Of a DNA stretch of 53,482 nucleotides, positions 14,416 through 22,551 are shown piece after piece. Position numbers and translations under genes: made by a program. The number at the start of each line of letters is the position of its first letter. Position 1 is the stretch's first letter. This DNA is from a virus. The stretch covers positions 1 to 53,482 of IMG/VR virus record IMGVR_UViG_3300017989_000144; one strand, given 5' to 3'. The notes under the pieces were generated by a model. That model made no database searches and was not told the DNA's origin. It saw nothing but the letters and a program-made list of their open reading frames with translations.

Positions 14416-17400
14416 TGAACCTTGGAGAGGCTGTTCTACGTATTAGCGCTCACGCGGGTGGTTTCACAGCGACGACCAATAAGGTCATCACTAAACTGCG
14501 AACAATCGGCAAAACCGCGCAAGCCGTTGGCATGAAAATGCGAACGATGGGCATGCAAGCGAGTTTCATGGGCGCTGCAATTGTTGCTGCCCTTACTCCC
14601 GCAATCGTGGCGGGGGCCTCTTTTGAGAAGCAGATGTCCTCGGTTGTGGCCGTGGTGGACGAGCTGCGACCGTCTGCCGCGGGTGCCGCGGAGGCATTCG
14701 CTGGTTTTACGGAGCAGGTGCTTCACTTGGGAGCCACTACGGAATGGACGGCCCGGCAAGTGGCGGAGGCTGCGCATTTCTTGGGATTAGCGGGCTTCTC
14801 CTTGCAAGAGATACAAGAGGCTCTCCCTGCGACCCTTCAACTTGCCACGGCGGGCTCCCTTGATCTTGGACGGGCCGCGGAAATTGCGGCGGACACGCTG
14901 CGCGCTTTTGGGCTAGAGGCGCACGAGTTGGGTCGGGTGGTTGATGCTCTTGCGAAGGCTGCGACCACGACGAATACAACCGTAGAAAAGCTCGGGGAGT
15001 CCATGCGATATGCCGCTCCCCTCTCAGCTTCTCTAGGGCAGACCGTGGAGCAGACGGCCGCGGCGCTCGGTCTGTTGGCAAATGCGGGCATCAAGGCGAG
15101 CCGGGGTGGTACCGTGCTCGCAAATATGCAAGCAATGCTAGTCAAGAATACGGAGAAGGCCGACAAAATAATGCGTCGGCACGGTATGACATTTCGGGAC
15201 ATTAATCCCGAGGTGCAAAAGCTCGCAACGGTGATTTTGAATTTGAAGGAGGCCAATCTTTCCGCGCTGGAGGTGCTTGAGATTTTCCGCTTGCGTGCGG
15301 GGCGTGGCGTGCTCGCGTTTATGACGCAATCAGAGGAGAAGATTCGCCAAGTATTTGCCGGGTTGGAAGATGCGGCAGGGGTGGCGAAGGAGATGCAGGA
15401 AATAAAATTGGACAACATTACCGGCGCTTTTGTGCTGTTGAAGTCCATATTGGAAGGCGTTGCAATTGATATTTTCAATGCAATGAAGACGGACCTCGAA
15501 GAGCTACTCACTAGCGCCCGGGAGTGGGTGGCGGAGTTGAAGACCTGGATAGGGGCAAACGAGGAGCTGGTTGCGTCAATTGGCAAGTTCGCCGCGGGGC
15601 TGGGACTCGTGCTCATTACGGTGGGACCGCTGTTGATGATGCTCGGTATGCTTACGAGTGCGGTCGGTGGGCTGTATACGGCTTTTGCCGGGCTGGTGGG
15701 ATTGCTGGCGACGAACCCGATTGCGCTGGGGGCGATGCTGATGGCGTTGCCCGTGCTCCTCGTTTTGTTCAAGGATTTGAAGGCCGCGCTGCGCGGGGTA
15801 AATACCGAGATGAGGCATGCTCGACAGGCAAGCGATAAAAAGATACTGATGGACAATCAACACATGCGGTCCCTGGAGGCGCTTGCTGAGAAGGAGCAGC
15901 TTACGAACGAGGAGATGAAGGAGGCGACGCGGCTGATAGAGGGGCTGGAGAAAGATTACGGGGACCTCGGTATTGAGGTGGACGAAACTACTAAGAGCAT
16001 CACGGGGCTCGCGGCTGGACAGGAGCGGTATAATGCGGCGGTTCGACAACGGCGAATAACGGCGCTAAATAAAGAAATCCGTGAGTTGCGGGAGAATCTA
16101 ACCGCCTCTGTAGACGCTGCGAAGCTCGGGGCCGGGTGGTGGCGATCTTTTCTCAACAAGGTGGCCGCGGGGTTGGAGCTGAATGAGGACCTAACGGAGC
16201 AGCAAAATAAGGCGCTCCAAAAACACCACGACCTATTGAATCAACTAATTGACAGTCAGGCGGAGTTGAACGCGTTGCAAGCGGGAGAGAACGTGCCGAT
16301 TGCGGGGGGCGGGGACCCGGAAGCAATGGCGCGGGAGGCTCGTCGGATTGAAATGCAGGCGCGCATTCTTGAGCAGGAGGCGGAGTTTGAGAAGCAGTTG
16401 AAAAAGGTCGCAAAGATAGAGGCTGAGATTTTTGAGGACGACCACGAGGGCCGCGCTGGTGCTATACGGGAACTGGAACAACAGGCGGAGGTACGTCAGA
16501 AGGTGTTGCAAGATGCGATTGACCTCGCGGAGAAGGGGCGGGTTGCGGCACGTGCCCAAGAGGAGGCCGCGGCGGCAGAGGTGAGGATGCTCCAAGAAAA
16601 GGGACAACTCGGGAGCGAATTACTTGCGCAGAAGCAAGTGGAAGAACAATTAGCGCGGGGGGTAGCGGAAGCGCGGGAGCAGGAACTTCAACGGCTCCAA
16701 CATCTACGAGAACAGAACACCATCTTCTTGGAACAGCAGACGCAAAAGGAGCTTCTGGAGGAGAAGGAAGACCGGCTGAAGTTCATGGAGGACATGCGGA
16801 TTGCTGAGTCGCGGTACGGTAAAGACAAAATAGAAACCGCCCGGCTGGAGGCGGAACAGCGGTTGCGGATAAAGAAGAAGGAGATTGAGGAGACGTTTGC
16901 TCTGTCTAAGGAGCTTAGCGACAAGGAAAGAAAGCTTGCCGAGCAGCAAAAGGCAGAGGCGTTGAAGCTTGCCGAGGCAGCCGCAAGGGCGCACGTTAAA
17001 AAGGCAATGGATGAGGAGGCTGAGAAAAAGAAGAAGACGACTAATATTGCGAAGCGGGAACTGGAGTTGGAGCGTAGCATTTCCGGGCAGCTCGTTAGGC
17101 GGGTTCGCTCGTTGCGGGACATTTTAATGCTCTATCAGGCTATCGCAATCGTACGGCAGATTCAGGAGAACCGGGCGAGAATTGCAGCGGATCAGGCAAT
17201 CTTGGCGGAGGAGAAGCTCTCGCGGTTGTATGAGCGGCGCGCCCGGATGAAAGACGACTCGGCCGCGGCTGAGAGGCTGGATTTGCTAATTCGCCGTACG
17301 AAGACGCAGGCGGAAATGAGTCAACAAATCGCGGGTAAGCGTGCCGAGGAAGCGCAATTGCCCGGGGCGTCGGAAGCGAGTGCAATGTTGGTCGAGAGAT

Positions 17401-17909
17401 TGGCGGTCCTTCAGGACGACGTGTTGACGCTTCACCACGGCATCGCCGCGGCATTTCAAAGCATAGCTAACGATTTTCAGACCGCGCCGGTCTTGTGGGT
17501 GGATGCTTTTGTGGGGGCGTGGCAGATTGAGGCGCAACGCATGGTGGACGCGGTACAATTCACGATGCAACAGATCAAGGTAGAGCTAGACCCCGCTACT
17601 ACGCACTCCCCCTCCTTGCTTCAGGTGATGGATATGAACGTGGCGGCGGTTGCGGGCGGTGTTGGAAAGGTGGTGGGCTCTCTGGAGCAGGCGTTGCCGC
17701 GGCTGCGTAGCATGTCTATCTCTCGTGCACTGGCGTCGCCGCCCGCGGGGCGTGTGGATACAGGTGGGGCGTTACAGCCTATGACGCAGACTTTGAACGA
17801 TAACCGGCGCGTGGAAATGCAAGTGAACAACAATCTGGACTTGGATAGTGTTGAGCGTCGTATTGGCAACGCGCTTCAGCGGTCCGGCATGCAAGGCGGG
17901 GGAATGTAA
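14415..17909 (+). CDS. Tape measure protein (TP901-1 type)
   Basis: A 1164-residue protein, the longest in the window. Residues about 60-330 match the TP901-1-type tape measure region (SFEKQMSSVVAVVDELRPSA, LGATTEWTARQVAEAAHFLG, VEKLGESMRYAAPLSASLG). Residues about 390-455 form hydrophobic segments (FAAGLGLVLITVGPLLMMLG and following). Residues about 600-960 are an almost uninterrupted Glu/Lys/Arg/Ala-rich coiled coil. By the usual 1.5 angstrom per residue the tail would be roughly 170 nm. It may also help eject DNA through the host membrane. The start overlaps the chaperone stop. Confidence 0.9.
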   Translation: MNLGEAVLRISAHAGGFTATTNKVITKLRTIGKTAQAVGMKMRTMGMQASFMGAAIVAALTPAIVAGASFEKQMSSVVAVVDELRPSAAGAAEAFAGFTEQVLHLGATTEWTARQVAEAAHFLGLAGFSLQEIQEALPATLQLATAGSLDLGRAAEIAADTLRAFGLEAHELGRVVDALAKAATTTNTTVEKLGESMRYAAPLSASLGQTVEQTAAALGLLANAGIKASRGGTVLANMQAMLVKNTEKADKIMRRHGMTFRDINPEVQKLATVILNLKEANLSALEVLEIFRLRAGRGVLAFMTQSEEKIRQVFAGLEDAAGVAKEMQEIKLDNITGAFVLLKSILEGVAIDIFNAMKTDLEELLTSAREWVAELKTWIGANEELVASIGKFAAGLGLVLITVGPLLMMLGMLTSAVGGLYTAFAGLVGLLATNPIALGAMLMALPVLLVLFKDLKAALRGVNTEMRHARQASDKKILMDNQHMRSLEALAEKEQLTNEEMKEATRLIEGLEKDYGDLGIEVDETTKSITGLAAGQERYNAAVRQRRITALNKEIRELRENLTASVDAAKLGAGWWRSFLNKVAAGLELNEDLTEQQNKALQKHHDLLNQLIDSQAELNALQAGENVPIAGGGDPEAMAREARRIEMQARILEQEAEFEKQLKKVAKIEAEIFEDDHEGRAGAIRELEQQAEVRQKVLQDAIDLAEKGRVAARAQEEAAAAEVRMLQEKGQLGSELLAQKQVEEQLARGVAEAREQELQRLQHLREQNTIFLEQQTQKELLEEKEDRLKFMEDMRIAESRYGKDKIETARLEAEQRLRIKKKEIEETFALSKELSDKERKLAEQQKAEALKLAEAAARAHVKKAMDEEAEKKKKTTNIAKRELELERSISGQLVRRVRSLRDILMLYQAIAIVRQIQENRARIAADQAILAEEKLSRLYERRARMKDDSAAAERLDLLIRRTKTQAEMSQQIAGKRAEEAQLPGASEASAMLVERLAVLQDDVLTLHHGIAAAFQSIANDFQTAPVLWVDAFVGAWQIEAQRMVDAVQFTMQQIKVELDPATTHSPSLLQVMDMNVAAVAGGVGKVVGSLEQALPRLRSMSISRALASPPAGRVDTGGALQPMTQTLNDNRRVEMQVNNNLDLDSVERRIGNALQRSGMQGGGM

Positions 17910-18307
17910 TGGCGTATCCACCTAGAGCCTCCTTGGCAGGGGTTGACTTGCCGGTTCAGTTTAGCTATACTCCGTATGTCCCTCGTAAGCGGACCAATAC
18001 GAGGGCGACGGCGAATGCGGTCGTGCATCAGTACGCAAAACCGGCGCAGATTGTGCACGGGGACAGCGGCCTCCCTTGGACTTGTCCCAAATGCACGCCC
18101 GTTGAGTGGCAACAGTTCTATACGTGGTACGCGGTTGACGTATCTACACTGTACGCCTTTGTCGGGTATTGGGGGGAGACGCTGAGCGTGCGTTTCATTG
18201 AGTTGGATGAGCCCTCTGTTCGCGGTCGCATGTTTGACGTTTCAGGCATGTTTCAAGTAGTATGCGTGACAGTAGCGATGAACGCGGTCTGCGAGCCGGT
18301 CATTTGA
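17909..18307 (+). CDS. Minor tail protein, distal-tail-like
   Basis: A 132-residue protein directly after the tape measure gene, with its ATG overlapping that stop by one base. It is beta-rich with aromatic residues (WQQFYTWYAVDVSTLYAFVG, LSVRFIELDEPSVRGRMFDV), and has an internal CPKC motif near residue 58. Position suggests a tail tip or distal tail component. No confident family match from sequence alone. Confidence 0.55.
   Translation: MAYPPRASLAGVDLPVQFSYTPYVPRKRTNTRATANAVVHQYAKPAQIVHGDSGLPWTCPKCTPVEWQQFYTWYAVDVSTLYAFVGYWGETLSVRFIELDEPSVRGRMFDVSGMFQVVCVTVAMNAVCEPVI
17943..17971 (+). promoter_or_regulatory. Candidate internal promoter for the first glycan cassette
   Basis: TTGACT at 17943-17948, a 17-base spacer, TATACT at 17966-17971. 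The -35 matches five of six and the -10 shares TATACT with three intergenic promoters of this phage. It lies inside a tail gene, about 370 bases before the methyltransferase gene at 18338, so it may drive the transferase cassette, or it may be a chance match within coding sequence. Confidence 0.4.
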
Positions 18308-18310
18308 CCT

Positions 18311-18324
18311 TGCACGCACGTGCA
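18311..18324 (+). repeat. Dispersed 14-bp palindrome, copy 3
   Basis: TGCACGCACGTGCA begins three bases after the stop of the last core tail gene and ends 13 bases before the methyltransferase start. It marks the border between the tail genes and the first transferase cassette. Confidence 0.85.
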
Positions 18325-18337
18325 GACGGAGTAGGAT

Positions 18338-18862
18338 ATGACAAAATGGTACCACGACATTCGCCCTTCGGGCGAGCACGCCCCGATTCATAGCTTCAGC
18401 CGAGTCTACGCGGCTCTCCTTGACAGATTGTGCCCTCCGCCCGGGCAGTCCTGGTCTGTTTTTGAGTGGGGGCCGGGGCTGAGTACCGACCTTGCGATTT
18501 CTGCGGGAGCAGCGGTCGTTAGTGTTGAGCACGATAGGCAATGGTTGCACCCACACGCACCGGGGTTGCTCCAGCTCTACGTATCGCCGGGCAGTGCGCG
18601 GTACGCCCGACTTGCGTGTGATAGAAAACACGATGTTTATTTCGTGGACGGGCGTCGTCGGGTGGCTTGTCTGCTTGCCGCGAAAATAAGTATTGGTCGG
18701 GGCGGTGACGGGGTTGCCGTCTTACACGACGCGCAGCGGCCGAGGTATTTGGAGGGCTTAGAACTTTTTGAGTATGGGGTCGCCTTTCCCGATGGCGTGG
18801 CGGCGGTTTGCCGTAACGCGGTAACGTGGGGCGCGCTCTGTGCGGAGAGAGACATACTATGA
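18338..18862 (+). CDS. Class I SAM-dependent methyltransferase-like protein
   Basis: A 174-residue protein. SVFEWGPGLSTDLAISAGAA near residue 40 fits motif I (E-x-G-x-G), VVSVEHD near 62 provides the acidic residue that would contact SAM ribose, and DVYFVDGRRR near 100 with GVAVLHDAQRPRY near 128 fit the later strands of O-methyltransferase-like enzymes. Substrate unknown. It begins after a copy of the palindrome and overlaps the next start by four bases (ATGA). As the first gene of a transferase cassette it may methylate a sugar, which is an inference. Confidence 0.6.
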   Translation: MTKWYHDIRPSGEHAPIHSFSRVYAALLDRLCPPPGQSWSVFEWGPGLSTDLAISAGAAVVSVEHDRQWLHPHAPGLLQLYVSPGSARYARLACDRKHDVYFVDGRRRVACLLAAKISIGRGGDGVAVLHDAQRPRYLEGLELFEYGVAFPDGVAAVCRNAVTWGALCAERDIL

Positions 18863-20451
18863 CGTGCGGGTATAACATATATCAGGGACTATACACGTAT
18901 CCAGTATTTCCGCAATTGGATTGGAAGAGCGATGCGCACCTTGAGCCGCCCGTTCTCTTGTATCCAGGAGAGGGGCAGAACATCTGTACGGAGCCCTTCG
19001 ACCAGGAGGGTAAAGAATACTTGGACGCGTCGGGGTGCAATCTACAGTGGGAGGCAGTGGACGGTGCCACACATTATATTGTTCAGTGGTGTAACGAATC
19101 GTCTTTTGCGGGACCCACGCTGCGCAGTTCGCAAACAACCGACACGAATTATCATCTTTTGTACCGCCGCGATATTCGTATGGGCGAGTCTCTGTATTGG
19201 CGGGTGATGGCGCACGACGGCGCGGGTGGTATCTCGCACAAGAGCGAGGCCCGAAGTTTCAAGTGGGACTGTCCCACGGGTCGCAAGGCCGAGCCGAAGT
19301 CCTCGGCGGGTACGAATGACGGGTATTGCGATCTCTTCAACGTGACCATGGAGTTGAACGGGCCGGGACCCCGGGTGCACTGTTGCACGCGGGAGCTATT
19401 CCATCTCAAGTTGACGTATGATTGTAAGGACGCGGACGGAAACGACTTGATTACGTTTGGCGGTACGAGCTGGACTGTGATCCAAAATCCAGACGATGAG
19501 GGGGTGGTGATTGGGGGGAGCAATAACGGCTCTTGCATCGTGGACATTTTGTGCGAGGAGACAAGTCAGTTCTGGCTGTTGGCGTGTGCAAATTTCACCA
19601 TCGTGGCAACGGGTGAGACGTTTCAGTGTTGCAAGGCGGAGGAGGTCACTATTGACTGCGACACTTCCTATCCGGGGTACTTGCCGGGCACGGGCGGCAA
19701 GCCGTGGTTGAAGATTGACCCCCGTGGGATGGGAGAGTCCACGTTTCTGTACCCCGACCCCGCATACCGTGGGACGGAGACGGCCGGGTACGCGGACCCC
19801 GGTAGCATTGCTGGAAAGGGTATTGTCGGAAAAGGGCGAATTGCCGTGGGGCCGGTTATTCAGACACGGCATGAGGTGTTGACAACGGCACCGCGGGAGG
19901 AGTGTAAAATCGACCCCGGGCGACCTATTTATACCGCTTGGGAGGCGCGGGTGCACTTGCCGGAGCGGTGGACTGCTGATGACATTTATTATGGGTACGG
20001 CCTCACCGCCTTCGGGAATTATTTGGGGGTCTACTACGGTTGCGGGCTTGCCCTGGACGATGTGGGGCGTCTCTATGTAGATTACGGCTGCGGACTTGTA
20101 TGTGATGACGGCGTGCTCAGCGTGAATTACGGGGACGGCCTCCTATGCGAAGACGGTGAGCTGCGGGTGTACTATGGAGATTGTTTGGAGTTTGATGCGG
20201 GCAAGGTGCAAGTGAACACGGACGCGGAGTGCACGTTCCCGATATTTTCGGTGGACCCCGGCTCGGTATATTTATATACTGCAAACGCTCGCGTTTATTT
20301 TCAGATGTCCGGCACCCAATACGATTTCTCGAAAACGGAATGCGGCTTGTTGCTGGGGTCTTGCGATGCGGCGGACACTTGGCAAGTTGCTTTGGATACT
20401 TTTGTGGGCCTCAGTTGCCACGATTGCCTGGAATACTATGGATTGATTTAG
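18859..20451 (+). CDS. Fibre protein with Fn3-like domain and beta-spiral-like repeats
   Basis: A 530-residue, Cys-rich protein. Residues about 60-145 look like a fibronectin type III domain (NLQWEAVDGATHYIVQWC, SLYWRVMAHDGAGG). A second beta region follows to about 280. Residues about 375-465 contain five units of the type Y-G-x-G-L-x(2)-D-D-G-x-L-x-V, for example YGCGLVCDDGVLSVN and YGDGLLCEDGELRVY, reminiscent of the triple beta-spiral shaft of viral fibres. A Cys-rich C-terminal cap follows. ATG 18859 overlaps the previous gene, so a longer upstream start is rejected. Confidence 0.6.
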   Translation: MTCGYNIYQGLYTYPVFPQLDWKSDAHLEPPVLLYPGEGQNICTEPFDQEGKEYLDASGCNLQWEAVDGATHYIVQWCNESSFAGPTLRSSQTTDTNYHLLYRRDIRMGESLYWRVMAHDGAGGISHKSEARSFKWDCPTGRKAEPKSSAGTNDGYCDLFNVTMELNGPGPRVHCCTRELFHLKLTYDCKDADGNDLITFGGTSWTVIQNPDDEGVVIGGSNNGSCIVDILCEETSQFWLLACANFTIVATGETFQCCKAEEVTIDCDTSYPGYLPGTGGKPWLKIDPRGMGESTFLYPDPAYRGTETAGYADPGSIAGKGIVGKGRIAVGPVIQTRHEVLTTAPREECKIDPGRPIYTAWEARVHLPERWTADDIYYGYGLTAFGNYLGVYYGCGLALDDVGRLYVDYGCGLVCDDGVLSVNYGDGLLCEDGELRVYYGDCLEFDAGKVQVNTDAECTFPIFSVDPGSVYLYTANARVYFQMSGTQYDFSKTECGLLLGSCDAADTWQVALDTFVGLSCHDCLEYYGLI

Positions 20452-20460
20452 GAGTAAGAT

Positions 20461-21891
20461 ATGTCAGAAACGTTGGACGAGCAGTGGGCGGAGGCAATCC
20501 AGAGGGAGCTTGCCACCTCCAGTCTTTATCGATATGCTCCGATGCGGAGTCAGCCCCGGGGCATGCGGTTGGAGGCGGAGGGGACCATTAGCATGGGTGG
20601 CTCTGCGGAGATGCGCAAGTGGCGCGTCGAGTTGAGGGAGGCCGGGCCGACTTTATTGTTGACCAACGCAGAGGGGCATCCCACGGCGACGCTGACGCTG
20701 GACCCGGACGGGGTCTGGTGTGGGCGAGAAGCGAGCGGTGATAAGTGTCGGTTGACGTGTATCAGTAGCAGAAGGGGGAGCTGGAAGGCACTTGCCTCCC
20801 AGCGTACTTTTTCCAGGGCAGTCGCCATCGACCCCAACGACCCCGACTTCCGATACCTTGAACCGCTCGCCCGAGGACTCGATTGGTCCGCGCAGCGGTA
20901 CGACATCTGCGAAACCGAAGCCTACCAAAAAGAAAGGATGCGGTTGCCGGAAGTGACGACGGCGGTTGCCGTTGTGGGGCACGACCGTCCGACCTATTTT
21001 TCGCAGACAGTGCGAGCCCTTGCCAAGAATGCTCGCATCCACGAACTGCCCGTCTTTGTGTTTTTGGACTATACTGAAAATCAAGACGCCACGGATGAGC
21101 AAGAGGAGTTGGCGAAGGACCTGTTGCCGGGGTGCGTGGTCACTCGGCGTCCTGTGAATTTTGGTTGCGGTCGAAATATCATCGACGCGCGGCGGCAGCT
21201 CTTTGATAATCTTGGGTACGCCCGGGTCTTTGTGTTTGAGGACGACATGGTACCGGGGTCGCAGTATTTGTTCTTTTGTGAACGCCTCTTGGATTGGGCG
21301 ATGCAGAATTACGCGAATGTTGGGGCGGTTCAGGGGTGGAATTTGTGTGTGATGGGACCCGCTACGAAGCAGACTCATTTGGCAGAGGTGCGCGGGACGT
21401 TTGCGAACTGGTGGGGGTATTTGATGCATCGGCGGGCGTGGCGATCTTTTGCGCCGTGCTTATACCGATACGAGGACCTGTTTCTTGGGGCGGTCCGCTA
21501 CAACGACCGGCCCCATCGCTCTATTCTCGATTGGTTCAAGAGGCGGGACGCGGAACCACGTACCGAACGCAACCCCGGGTTTCCGGTGGACGCGGCGTGG
21601 CGGGCTTCTTTGGAGGCACACTGGAGAAGCCCCGCCACGGGACAAGACGCGGCGACCGAGCACCTATTTCATGCCGCGGGGTGGGTGCGACTCGCCCCCG
21701 TTGTGAACCGCGGGTTGTATATTGGGCAACGCGGCATTCACATGTCGCCGCCTCAATTTGTGCGGGATGGGTTCAGTGCTATGCAGTTAGACGAGTTTGG
21801 GGAGACTCTCACGTTTGAGCCGGTTGAACCGGGAGGGTGCACGCACGTGCAACCCTCGCCCTATCCCGGATTTCGGTACGTGGAGGCGTAA
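20461..21891 (+). CDS. GT-A fold glycosyltransferase with unknown N-terminal domain
   Basis: Residues about 165-370 are a GT-A type transferase: VAVVGHDRPTYFSQTVRALA, NFGCGRNIIDARR, and VFVFEDDMVPG with Glu260-Asp261-Asp262 as the likely metal-binding DxD-type motif. The pattern is closest to GT2/GT13 enzymes, which move a sugar from a nucleotide donor. Residues 1-150 are a separate region of unknown nature. The C-terminal residues contain GLYIGQRGIHMSP. One palindrome copy (21838-21851) overlaps the last 18 codons. Linked by two bases to the next gene. Confidence 0.7.
   Translation: MSETLDEQWAEAIQRELATSSLYRYAPMRSQPRGMRLEAEGTISMGGSAEMRKWRVELREAGPTLLLTNAEGHPTATLTLDPDGVWCGREASGDKCRLTCISSRRGSWKALASQRTFSRAVAIDPNDPDFRYLEPLARGLDWSAQRYDICETEAYQKERMRLPEVTTAVAVVGHDRPTYFSQTVRALAKNARIHELPVFVFLDYTENQDATDEQEELAKDLLPGCVVTRRPVNFGCGRNIIDARRQLFDNLGYARVFVFEDDMVPGSQYLFFCERLLDWAMQNYANVGAVQGWNLCVMGPATKQTHLAEVRGTFANWWGYLMHRRAWRSFAPCLYRYEDLFLGAVRYNDRPHRSILDWFKRRDAEPRTERNPGFPVDAAWRASLEAHWRSPATGQDAATEHLFHAAGWVRLAPVVNRGLYIGQRGIHMSPPQFVRDGFSAMQLDEFGETLTFEPVEPGGCTHVQPSPYPGFRYVEA
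21838..21851 (+). repeat. Dispersed 14-bp palindrome, copy 4
   Basis: TGCACGCACGTGCA lies inside the 3' end of the glycosyltransferase gene, encoding CTHVQ near the C-terminus, about 40 bases before the next start. Here the reading frame over the repeat differs from that of the other coding copies. Confidence 0.85.
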
Positions 21892-21892
21892 T

Positions 21893-22168
21893 ATGTTTGT
21901 TAGTTTTGACTCGTTTACACGGACGCTCAACATGTTGCGGGCCGTGGTGTGTGGGGAGACGGTCAGTGAGGATCGGATGAAGGCGCGGCTCGTTATTTGT
22001 TCTACGTGCCCCCACGTCACGGAGTTGGGGGGCTCTATGAGTTGCGGGATTTGTGGGTGTAAGCTGAAGGGAGACAAGTCGCTCATTAATCTTGCAAAAT
22101 ACGAGGAGACGGCTGCGTACGGGTGCAAGGCTCCCGGGGGGTCAAAATGGAAAAAGATTGGAGTATGA
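21893..22168 (+). CDS. Small zinc-ribbon-like protein
   Basis: A 91-residue protein with an N-terminal helix and a Cys-rich core: CSTC near residue 39, then SCGICGCKL near 53 and a further Cys near 77. The paired CxxC units suggest one zinc-binding ribbon. Similar small phage proteins often accompany glycosyltransferase and HAD genes, but the role is not known. It is packed between the GT gene (gap one base) and the HAD gene (gap one base), so it is almost certainly co-expressed with them. Confidence 0.6.
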   Translation: MFVSFDSFTRTLNMLRAVVCGETVSEDRMKARLVICSTCPHVTELGGSMSCGICGCKLKGDKSLINLAKYEETAAYGCKAPGGSKWKKIGV

Positions 22169-22169
22169 C

Positions 22170-22550
22170 ATGAGAATTGCCGTTGACTTTGACGGAACCA
22201 TAGTGGAGCACAAATTTCCTGACATAGGCAAGCCCGTCCCGGGAGCGTTTGAGTGGATGCGCCGGTGGCAGGAGCACGGGGCCACCCTTATTCTCTGGAC
22301 GATGCGGAGCGGTCTTTACTTAGATGCCGCCGTGGAATATTGTACCCGCGCGGGAATCCAGTTTGATGCCGTCAACGAAGGCGTGGGGGACAGGGCATGG
22401 ACGGAGAGCCCGAAAGCGTACGCAAACATCTATATTGATGACGCTGCGTTTGGGTGCCCTTTGATCGAGTCCCAGGAAATGGGTGCCCGCAAGATGGTGG
22501 ATTGGGACGTTGTGGGACCCTCGGTTTTGGGGCTATTAAAAGGAGTATGA
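22170..22550 (+). CDS. HAD-family hydrolase (phosphatase-like)
   Basis: A 126-residue HAD protein. DFDGTIVEH at residues 5-13 carries the nucleophile and the acid Asp; LILWTMRSG near 45 fits motif II (Thr/Ser); IYIDDAA near 93 fits the acidic motif IV. It has no large cap, so it may act on small phosphorylated compounds such as sugar phosphates, or on phosphorylated macromolecules. Its place between a glycosyltransferase pair and the zinc protein makes a role in nucleotide-sugar or glycan processing plausible. Lysine motif III is not obvious, so activity is unproven. Confidence 0.75.
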   Translation: MRIAVDFDGTIVEHKFPDIGKPVPGAFEWMRRWQEHGATLILWTMRSGLYLDAAVEYCTRAGIQFDAVNEGVGDRAWTESPKAYANIYIDDAAFGCPLIESQEMGARKMVDWDVVGPSVLGLLKGV

Positions 22551-22551
22551 C

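Noticed and set aside
20653-21429. Long reverse-strand open frames opposite glycosyltransferase, helicase and helix-turn-helix genes (for example 20653-21429, 37557-38474, 41485-42462, 43174-44331)
   Set aside because: Each lies opposite a gene with clear motifs and Shine-Dalgarno site, has arginine/proline-rich low-complexity translation typical of a GC-rich antisense frame, and has no start site of its own.
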